In this document: piece after piece, positions 1 through 6,069 of the stretch
How the letters are laid out: every line of letters starts with the position of its first letter
Numbering within the stretch: the first letter of the stretch is position 1
From: Saprospiraceae bacterium
GTDB lineage: Bacteria; Bacteroidota; Bacteroidia; Chitinophagales; Saprospiraceae
Direction: 5' to 3'
Assembly (NCBI GenBank): GCA_019634275.1
Contig: JAHQVP010000264.1
Span: forward strand, 1 to 37,420
DNA length: 37,420 nucleotides
Translations under genes and position numbers: made by a program
The notes under the pieces: generated by a model
Seen by the model: the letters and a program-made list of their open reading frames with translations, nothing else
What the model was told of the DNA's origin: nothing
The model's database searches: none

Positions 1-601
1 CGTCCCCTGTCCATCGTAAAACCGTACCAAACAATGCTGGGGAGGTACCAATATGGGCTGCAGTGTATTCCAGGAGTTCCTGTCGATGTACTTTGCTCGC
101 ATCTACATACTCCTCAACGGCATCGATTTCTGCCTGCTGATCTTCTTTTTTAGATGCGGCCGTCATCTTTGCATAAGCAGGTCTTATCAGTCGTTCATTT
201 GACTCTTTGCGAAAAGCATCGTAACCCAGTAGCAGACGTGTTGCTTCTGACCCAGAAACGCTAAAACTCCCGTTTCGCTTTCCCTCTGCTTCTATCTGGA
301 GCTTGTCTTCTGACGGATCCAGTACTATCGTGGCGGTTTGTTTTCCTGGCATCCGCAGCTGGAATAAGTCCGGCTCTGCCAGGGCAAGCTCCATGGTAAA
401 ATGGCCATGCTCATCCAACTTTGCAGTATCGACGGGTGTTCGTGTTTGAGATATAGGATCAAATCGATTCAGGACCACCATTGGAAATTCCGGGTCTGTA
501 TTTTCGATAGTGCCCGTGATCTCAAATTGTCCTGAAGGGGCCTTCTCACATCCTAATAATAGGGCGATCAAGAAAAGCAATTGCAAAGGTCGTCGTACCA
601 T
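1..601 (-). CDS. Lipoprotein with DUF4369-like N-terminus, partial (C-terminus outside window)
   Basis: This reading frame is missing from the ORF track because it runs off the left edge. I translated it by hand: it is open from an ATG at 601 to base 1, giving 200 residues. The N-terminus is a lipoprotein signal, with the lipobox LLLGC putting the acylated cysteine at residue 18. The following region (GQFEITGTIENTDPEFPMVVL) reads as a beta-rich DUF4369-type domain. In Bacteroidota this domain commonly precedes a thioredoxin/TlpA-like disulfide reductase domain. A helical, charged stretch follows (KKEDQQAEIDAVEEYV), as in the linker of those proteins. The thioredoxin part, if present, lies outside the window, so the redox function is inferred. 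It lies 104 bases downstream of fadD, behind a hairpin, so it is probably a separate transcript. Confidence 0.75.
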   Translation of the reverse strand, partial: MVRRPLQLLFLIALLLGCEKAPSGQFEITGTIENTDPEFPMVVLNRFDPISQTRTPVDTAKLDEHGHFTMELALAEPDLFQLRMPGKQTATIVLDPSEDKLQIEAEGKRNGSFSVSGSEATRLLLGYDAFRKESNERLIRPAYAKMTAASKKEDQQAEIDAVEEYVDASKVHRQELLEYTAAHIGTSPALFGTVLRWTGD

Positions 602-684
602 TGTGATTTCTTTAGAGACTTTGTAACGACTTCTGAGTGCCCAAGAGTGTGGCAGAGCGTCTGCTTGCGAAAATAAAATCTCGA

Positions 685-714
685 ACGGGCTAAGATACTG
701 AAGCCCTAGCCCGT
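685..714 (-). terminator. Hairpin terminator overlapping the fadD stop codon
   Basis: The perfect 8-base arms ACGGGCTA (685-692) and TAGCCCGT (707-714) flank a 14-base loop. On the minus strand the hairpin is followed, after a few bases, by GATTTTATTTT. The fadD stop codon lies inside the structure. A rho-independent terminator for the hpt-fadD unit is the likely role; the long loop and interrupted T tract make it moderate rather than strong. Confidence 0.5.
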
Positions 715-2529
715 ATACAGCAAGTCGATCTGCCCTGCAAATTTGCTGAGAATAATACGCCGCTTTAGCTTAAGGGTAGGAGTCAGCTCACCTGTACTTC
801 CATCGGCCTTGATGGGTTCCCAAATTTGATCCAATAGCGAGAAACGTTTGATTTGCTCGTGACGCGCTAACGAAGCATTTATGTCGTCTATGACGGCCTG
901 GTACTTTTCCTTTACTGCTGGCAGTTCGATCAGCTCACTAAGTGCAGTTGCACTTACGTTTAACTCTTCTTGGCAAAGCGTACGTACTGCATTTTCAGAC
1001 ACTACGATAAGGGCAGAGACAAACTTTCTGCGGTCGCCGATCAACATGGCATTCTCGATTAGAATGTGCTCCTTCAACTTATTCTCGATTGGTGCGGGAG
1101 CAACATATTTGCCTGCAGACGTTTTAAGCAACTCCTTCTTTCGGTCTGTAATCTTAAGGTATTGCAGACCTCCCGGTCCAGAGACCATTTTGCCGATATC
1201 GCCGGTGCGAAGCCAGGTTTTTCCGTCAATCTCCACCAGGGTTTGCGCGGTTTCTTCAGGCTTATTATAGTATCCGATCATGATGTTGGGTCCACTGGCC
1301 AGTATCTCTCCTTCATCCGCAGCATAATCTCCGTCAGCATCATCAATCCTCACTTCCACACCATCAAGAGTCGGTCCCACGGTACCCAATAGGGCTTGAT
1401 TAGGTTCATAGCGCCCGATGGTGATGCCAGGGGATGATTCCGTCAAACCGTAACCCTCTCGGATGGGAATACCGGCAGCAGAAAAAACCTGTGCAATGCG
1501 ATGCGACAAAGGTGCAGAGCCAGAAAGAATACCCCTTAGGTTCCCTCCCAGGGCCTCTCGCCATTTGCTGAATATGAGTTTATCCGCAATGGAACGCTTG
1601 ATCTGGGCAAGGCCGCCATAGGTTTTATCGAAGGCATAGTCTTCGGTGAGGGCGAGTGCCCAAAAGAACAACTTCTTCTTGGCTCCCGTAAGTGCCATTC
1701 CTTTGGCGTAAATGCTCTCATAGATTTTCTCCAGCAATCGAGGGACACAGGTCATAAAATGGGGCGCGATCTTGCGAAGATCACCGTCTTCACCGCCAAG
1801 GTTATCCAATCCCGCAAAAGTGACCTCGTAGCCGCCATATATATATGACATGGATGCAGAGCGCTCGAAAATATGACAAAGGGGCAGGAAGCTGAGCACT
1901 CGATCTCCGGGTTTTAACGGTGTCACATTGTTGACTGACTTAACGTTTTCGACAATATTGCGATGGCTAAGCATGACGCCTTTGGGATCACCAGTCGTGC
2001 CCGACGTGTAGATAATAGTGGCCAGATCCTCCGGCTGGATCTGGCTGGTGTCCAAGTCATCCGCGGCCTGATCTTTCCAAAGTTCTGTCCATAATGGATG
2101 CGTGCTATCTGCTTCGTCCAATCGATAGCAATGGGCCAGGGCGGGACAGGAAGACCGGGCATGGTTGATCTTTTGTTCTAAATCTCCCGTCCCAAAAAAG
2201 ATCGCTTTTGCCTGACAATCATTTAAGATGTACTCATAGTCTTTGGCACTGATGGTGGGATACATGGGCACGCTTACCAGACCTGCTTTCTGCATGGCCA
2301 GGTCCAGCAAGACAAATTCAGGTCTGTTGCGATACATCACCATAGCTACGCGATCACCCGATGCTAACCCAAGTGCTTGCATGCCGCGGGCAATCTGATT
2401 CGATTGTGCCTCCACCTCGTGTATGGACAGATAGCGGGTCTGTCCTTCTACAATCTCACCAATGCACTTATCCTGAGGGTAGTGGTCAATCTGGTATTTG
2501 ATAAAGTCGAAAAGCCTGGTAGGATCCAC
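706..2529 (-). CDS. fadD: Long-chain acyl-CoA synthetase (AMP-forming), FadD-type
   Basis: This enzyme activates fatty acids to acyl-CoA via an acyl-adenylate, at the cytoplasmic side of the membrane. The 607 residues show the ANL-superfamily signatures in order: the P-loop-like YTSGTTGDPKG (residues 174-184), the GYGLTE adenine-binding motif around residue 360, the hinge region DRKKELLKTSAGKYVAP, and the catalytic A10 lysine in GKYVAP. Length and motifs match bacterial long-chain ligases (FadD15-like) better than acetyl-CoA synthetases. The start codon is GTG: the upstream frame has a stop ten bases back with no ATG between. It lies 36 bases downstream of hpt on the same strand, so co-transcription is likely. 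Chain-length specificity cannot be read from the sequence. Confidence 0.9.
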   Translation of the reverse strand: MDPTRLFDFIKYQIDHYPQDKCIGEIVEGQTRYLSIHEVEAQSNQIARGMQALGLASGDRVAMVMYRNRPEFVLLDLAMQKAGLVSVPMYPTISAKDYEYILNDCQAKAIFFGTGDLEQKINHARSSCPALAHCYRLDEADSTHPLWTELWKDQAADDLDTSQIQPEDLATIIYTSGTTGDPKGVMLSHRNIVENVKSVNNVTPLKPGDRVLSFLPLCHIFERSASMSYIYGGYEVTFAGLDNLGGEDGDLRKIAPHFMTCVPRLLEKIYESIYAKGMALTGAKKKLFFWALALTEDYAFDKTYGGLAQIKRSIADKLIFSKWREALGGNLRGILSGSAPLSHRIAQVFSAAGIPIREGYGLTESSPGITIGRYEPNQALLGTVGPTLDGVEVRIDDADGDYAADEGEILASGPNIMIGYYNKPEETAQTLVEIDGKTWLRTGDIGKMVSGPGGLQYLKITDRKKELLKTSAGKYVAPAPIENKLKEHILIENAMLIGDRRKFVSALIVVSENAVRTLCQEELNVSATALSELIELPAVKEKYQAVIDDINASLARHEQIKRFSLLDQIWEPIKADGSTGELTPTLKLKRRIILSKFAGQIDLLYTG

Positions 2530-2565
2530 GTTCGTTCTGTTTTAGTATTAGTTGTAGTAGTATTC

Positions 2566-3126
2566 CTAAGGAGATTCATCCCTTAGCTGATAGATGGAAT
2601 CAAGATTCCTGGCCCTGCCATCCAGATCCAAACCATAGCCAATGACGAAGGCGTTTGGGATCTCGAAACCGATGTAGGGTGATTCGAATCGAGTTTCGTG
2701 ACAATCGGGCTTTGACAAAAGGGTGACAAACTCGATGGAGGCGGGATGCTCTTTGCGAAGCAACTCTGCGAAGTACTTCAGGGTCCTACCGGTATCGACA
2801 ATGTCCTCCACGACAATGACATGTCGTCCACGCAGCGGGATCTGGACTCCCAGAATCTGTTGGATCACCCCAGTTGAGGACGTACCTTGATAAGAAGAGA
2901 GCTTGACAAACTGGATATCGCAGTCCAAAGCGCATGCCCTTAAAAGATCGGCAGCGAAAATAAAGGCTCCATTGAGCACAACAATAAACACGGGCTCGAG
3001 ATCGCGGTATTGCTCGGTCAGGTCATCCGCCATTTCGCCTATACGATGATCGATTGCGTCTCTACTGATGAGTTGTTCAAAGGTCCTCCTGCCGATGCGC
3101 ACCATTTGGTCCCCCTCTATGATCAT
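2566..3126 (-). CDS. hpt: Hypoxanthine phosphoribosyltransferase
   Basis: This purine-salvage enzyme converts hypoxanthine or guanine plus PRPP to IMP or GMP. The 186-residue protein carries the PRPP-binding loop VIVVEDIVDTGRTL (about residues 103-116). It also has the N-terminal LNGAFIFAADLLR segment and FVKLSSYQGTSSTG, a flexible-loop region typical of HPRTs. Length is normal for the bacterial family (about 175-190). The track start gives MIIEGDQMVRIGRR; an internal ATG at 3105 (MVRIGRR) is an alternative. The gene is followed 36 bases later by fadD. It is divergent from the sigma-factor gene, with about 140 bases between them. Confidence 0.93.
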   Translation of the reverse strand: MIIEGDQMVRIGRRTFEQLISRDAIDHRIGEMADDLTEQYRDLEPVFIVVLNGAFIFAADLLRACALDCDIQFVKLSSYQGTSSTGVIQQILGVQIPLRGRHVIVVEDIVDTGRTLKYFAELLRKEHPASIEFVTLLSKPDCHETRFESPYIGFEIPNAFVIGYGLDLDGRARNLDSIYQLRDESP

Positions 3127-3182
3127 GGACGTAATTGTACTGTTTACTTTTGTCTGAGTTAAGCTTTACCTTTCGCACAGCT

Positions 3183-3211
3183 TTTGACGAGGTTTGGAAA
3201 TGTTACTTTAG
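3183..3211 (+). promoter_or_regulatory. Candidate Bacteroidota-type promoter for the sigma-factor unit
   Basis: TTTG at 3183-3186 is followed after 17 bases by TACTTTAG (3204-3211), which is close to TAnnTTTG. The arrangement fits the -33/-7 promoter of Bacteroidota and would give a leader of about 50 bases before the TTG start. This is a motif match only. Confidence 0.4.
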
Positions 3212-3267
3212 CCAAGACCTCCCGTCTAAACTGCGAATTGTAAAGTAAGATAACGAATAGGCCTCAG

Positions 3268-3849
3268 TTGAACCCCTCGAAAAACAAAGTTCTGTCGGAC
3301 GATGAGCTTGTGTCTCTGTATTTGGAAACACAACGAGGGTACTATTTTGATCTTCTCTACAATCGATATGCAGGAAAAGTCTACGGAAAGTGCGTATCCC
3401 TTTTGAAAAATGAGTCTGATGCTACTGACGCTACGCAAGAGATTTTTGTAAAGATCCTCTTGAAGATGTCAACCTTCACAGGCAAATCGAAATTTTCAAC
3501 TTGGATCTACTCCGTGACTTATAACTACTGCATCGATACGATCAGGAAACAGAAAAAGGGTCGCCACATTTCAAGTAAGCCTCCTGAAGACATTCCCGAT
3601 CACGAGGTGGAAGAAGTGAGTGATGCTGAAATATTAGAAATCCAAATCAATCAACTAAAAGTTGTATTGGACCAGATAAATGAGAACGACAAAATTATAC
3701 TCTTAATGAAGTACCAAGATGGCATGAGCATTCAAGACATAGCTGCGGCTTTGTCTTTGTCTGAGAGTGCCGTCAAAATGCGCTTGAAAAGGGCCAAGCA
3801 CAAATTTAAGCTGGCTCACCACGAAACTTATAAAAATGCCGTCTTATGA
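3268..3849 (+). CDS. RNA polymerase sigma factor, ECF (sigma-70 family)
   Basis: This alternative sigma factor should redirect RNA polymerase to a specific regulon. The 193 residues contain region 2 (LYNRYAGKVYGKC through DATQEIFVKILLKM and FSTWIYSVTYNYCIDTIRK) and region 4, a helix-turn-helix (MSIQDIAAALSLSESAVKMRLKRA). There is no extra C-terminal domain. The start is TTG at 3268: an in-frame TAA sits at 3241 and there is no ATG before the conserved region. Its stop overlaps the next ORF as ATGA, so the downstream 79-residue protein is probably translationally coupled. No recognisable anti-sigma factor is present. The neighbouring channel and outer-membrane protein suggest, by inference only, an envelope-stress role. 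Confidence 0.88.
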   Translation: MNPSKNKVLSDDELVSLYLETQRGYYFDLLYNRYAGKVYGKCVSLLKNESDATDATQEIFVKILLKMSTFTGKSKFSTWIYSVTYNYCIDTIRKQKKGRHISSKPPEDIPDHEVEEVSDAEILEIQINQLKVVLDQINENDKIILLMKYQDGMSIQDIAAALSLSESAVKMRLKRAKHKFKLAHHETYKNAVL

Positions 3850-4085
3850 ATAATTTCCAAAGGTTGAGTGAAGAAGAAGAAAGAGGCCTGGAAGAAGTAC
3901 CGGGTTCCATAAGAGAAGAGATCGAAAGCTCAAGGAACATCTTCTCCTTCATAGGCAGTATTACTGACCTATTTATACCCAAATTACTGATGCTGTTAAC
4001 GGGCATGCTGGGTGGCGGCAAGAACCCCAAGTCGCCCGACGCTGACGAGGACAAGCCCCATCGGTACCCTCATCTGGAAGCTTGA
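3846..4085 (+). CDS. Small protein of unknown function coupled to the ECF sigma factor
   Basis: A 79-residue ORF whose ATG overlaps the sigma-factor stop by four bases (ATGA). I do not recognise a family. The first 30 residues are acidic and helical (SEEEERGLEEVPGSIREEIESS). A hydrophobic, glycine-ending segment follows (IGSITDLFIPKLLMLLTGMLGGG), then a polar tail rich in Asp, Lys and Pro. The pattern suggests a membrane-associated peptide with a cytoplasmic acidic N-terminus. Because it sits where an anti-sigma factor usually lies, it may modulate the sigma factor. It has no zinc-binding (ZAS) HxxxCxxC motif, so this is inference from position alone. Coding status is supported by the overlap and the conserved spacing to the next gene. 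Confidence 0.65.
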   Translation: MNNFQRLSEEEERGLEEVPGSIREEIESSRNIFSFIGSITDLFIPKLLMLLTGMLGGGKNPKSPDADEDKPHRYPHLEA

Positions 4086-4104
4086 ATCCCTATAAATAAA
4101 TCAA

Positions 4105-4929
4105 ATGATTGCACTACAAATTAAACTAGACCTCTTGGAGCAATTGCAAGTATTGCTCCAGTCCTTTTTTAGCAAGGTTCCCAATCTGTTAGGAGCGCTC
4201 CTGCTCTTCATTATTGGATGGATCATTGCGAAGCTCATTGCGAGAATTGTAGCCAGATTCTTTAGAAGCATAAAGATTGATCGACTTGCCGATCGCCTCA
4301 ATGAGATCGACCTGATCGAAAAGTCGCGGGTTTCCATTGTGCCGTCTAAGATTCTATCGAAGATCATCTACTATATGGTCTTCCTCATTTTCATTATAGC
4401 TGGTACAGACGTTCTCGGAATGCCGGAGCTTTCTAGCTTAGTTAGCGATATTATTAATTATATCCCTGTTGCCATTACGGCAATGGTACTCTTGGTTATT
4501 GGCTTGTTGCTGGCTGACCTTATCCGAAAAGCAGTACTCACAACATGTCAATCTTTGGGGATTCCTTCCGCCAAAATGATCAGTTCCTTTGTGTTCTATT
4601 TTATACTGATCAATGTGGTCCTGGTGTCCCTCAATCAGGCCGGCATCGACACCGATTTTCTGGCTTCGAACATTTCCATCGTCCTAGGTGGAGTGGTCTT
4701 AGCTTTTGGATTGGGCTATGGACTGGCCTCCAAGAATATTTTTTCGAACATGCTTTCGTCTTTTTATGATAAGGATCGTCTAAAGGTCGGAGAAACGATT
4801 ACAATGGGTTCGCGTACGGGAAAAATCATCGATGTGGATAAGTCCAGTGTAACCTTGAAAACAGAAAAAGGGCGGTTGGTGATTCCTCTGCACAAAATCT
4901 CCGAACAAGAAGTCGAAATACACGAATAA
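4105..4929 (+). CDS. Minimal MscS-family mechanosensitive channel
   Basis: A predicted inner-membrane channel of 274 residues. About five hydrophobic helices are visible (around residues 28-50, 88-106, 120-142, 158-178 and 190-208). The last is the pore-like helix (SIVLGGVVLAFGLGYGLASKNIFSN), followed directly by the MscS beta domain (FYDKDRLKVGETITMGSRTGKIIDVD). The protein stops at the end of the beta domain, so it lacks the C-terminal alpha/beta cage of E. coli MscS. The N-terminal helices resemble the TM-helix repeats of the CmpX/conserved TM-helix group. It follows the 79-residue ORF by 19 bases and precedes the DUF3078 gene by 31, so one transcript is likely. Osmotic-release function is from the family; gating properties are unknown. 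Confidence 0.85.
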   Translation: MIALQIKLDLLEQLQVLLQSFFSKVPNLLGALLLFIIGWIIAKLIARIVARFFRSIKIDRLADRLNEIDLIEKSRVSIVPSKILSKIIYYMVFLIFIIAGTDVLGMPELSSLVSDIINYIPVAITAMVLLVIGLLLADLIRKAVLTTCQSLGIPSAKMISSFVFYFILINVVLVSLNQAGIDTDFLASNISIVLGGVVLAFGLGYGLASKNIFSNMLSSFYDKDRLKVGETITMGSRTGKIIDVDKSSVTLKTEKGRLVIPLHKISEQEVEIHE

Positions 4930-4960
4930 TATCAATACATAAATCAAATTACAACAAGCA

Positions 4961-5884
4961 ATGAAGAGAATTATTCTCAATCTCATATTCCTATGCTCAG
5001 CATCGATGGTCTTCGGCCAGACGCTTGAAGAATTGAAAGCACAGAAAGCGGAAAAAGAGGCGGTCGCAGCAGGAATCAATGAAGAAATAGCAGCAATCGA
5101 CAAGGAAATCAGGTCCTTTCCCGGTTGGACAAAGGGCGCTTCCATCTCCCTGGGAGCCAATCTCAATGGCACCAATAACTGGTTTGCCAACGACGATCCC
5201 ACCACTTCGGCCACAGGATGGCAAGCAGGTTTTCTAGGATTTGCCAATAACAACGCGGAGAAAGCATTTTGGAGAAACTCTTTGGTCATGAACATGGGCC
5301 GTAGCAAGTCCAAGATTACCAATCTGGATGGCAGTGAAGAAGAGTTGAGTGCCAAGAGCAGTTACTTCGAGGCCTCTTCACTAGGTGGATACTACTTTAT
5401 TAAGAATGTAGCCATATCGTCCGAAGCACGTTTTGAAACCACCATCTTTGAGTTTTTCAACCCTGGCATTCTCACATTTAGTGCGGGTTTCACCTGGACT
5501 CCCATCACAGAGCTTGCCGTGGTGGTTCATCCACTGGCGTATCAAATTGTTCTTCCTAGTGGAGACTTTTCTTCTGCTGCTGGAGCGAAGATTGGTGCCA
5601 CCTATACCGGCCAAATCACCGATGGCGTCAAGTGGAATTCTAACCTCAATGCTTTCCTCGCTTATAGTGGAGATGACGAAGCAACGCCTGCGCTCGCCGC
5701 AAGTGACCTCAGCAACTGGACGTGGTTCAATAATTTCATTATCGACAATGTTTGGAAAGGAATAGGGATAAACCTTACCTTAGGTTTGAGAAACAACAAG
5801 CAATTTGCCCTTGCCAAAGGCAGTTCTGAGGACGGATTGCAGACACTCTGGGGTCTAGGCCTCGCATATACCGTAGGATTCTAA
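4961..5884 (+). CDS. DUF3078-type outer-membrane protein with N-terminal coiled coil
   Basis: A 307-residue exported protein. The signal peptide (MKRIILNLIFLCSASMVFGQ) is followed by a short charged helix with heptad character (LEELKAQKAEKEAVAAGINEE). After this comes a long stretch of alternating beta strands rich in Asn, Gly and aromatics (ASISLGANLNGTNNWF), ending in AYTVGF with a terminal Phe, as expected for an outer-membrane barrel. The GWQAGFLGFANNNAEKAFWRNSL region fits the DUF3078 family of Bacteroidota. The function of the family is not established. It is the last gene before a strong terminator, downstream of the MscS-type channel. The helix preceding the barrel could trimerise or contact peptidoglycan, which is speculation. 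Confidence 0.75.
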   Translation: MKRIILNLIFLCSASMVFGQTLEELKAQKAEKEAVAAGINEEIAAIDKEIRSFPGWTKGASISLGANLNGTNNWFANDDPTTSATGWQAGFLGFANNNAEKAFWRNSLVMNMGRSKSKITNLDGSEEELSAKSSYFEASSLGGYYFIKNVAISSEARFETTIFEFFNPGILTFSAGFTWTPITELAVVVHPLAYQIVLPSGDFSSAAGAKIGATYTGQITDGVKWNSNLNAFLAYSGDDEATPALAASDLSNWTWFNNFIIDNVWKGIGINLTLGLRNNKQFALAKGSSEDGLQTLWGLGLAYTVGF

Positions 5885-5912
5885 ATACCGATAAGTCCTA
5901 AACTATTTTTCG

Positions 5913-5947
5913 AGGGCCTTTGCGTATGCTTACGCAGGGGCCTTTTT
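5913..5947 (+). terminator. Rho-independent terminator after the DUF3078 gene
   Basis: GGCCTTTGCGTA (5915-5926) pairs with TACGCAGGGGCC (5931-5942) around a TGCT tetraloop. All 12 positions pair if two G-U wobbles are allowed. TTTTTCTTT follows directly. This is a textbook intrinsic terminator placed about 30 bases after the stop codon, closing the sigma-channel-barrel unit. Confidence 0.85.
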
Positions 5948-6058
5948 CTTTGTGATGCTCGACGTCTTCCAGCGAATGCGGAGCAGTGTGTTATTTAATG
6001 TAGCGATGATCACGACGATTCCATCCAGGTCGGACTCAAGGGACAGATAGAATTGGCT

Positions 6059-6066
6059 TATAATTG
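6059..6066 (+). promoter_or_regulatory. Candidate -7 element immediately upstream of polA
   Basis: TATAATTG matches TAnnTTTG except at one base. Transcription starting 5-8 bases later would begin at or within a few bases of the ATG pair at 6070/6073, giving a leaderless or nearly leaderless mRNA. The TTG used by the ORF track at 6064 lies inside this element, which argues against it as the start codon. Confidence 0.35.
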
Positions 6067-6069
6067 CAC

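Noticed and set aside
4780-5355. 191-residue minus-strand ORF across MscS and DUF3078 genes
   Set aside because: It spans two real genes and their gap on the opposite strand; no signal or family features.
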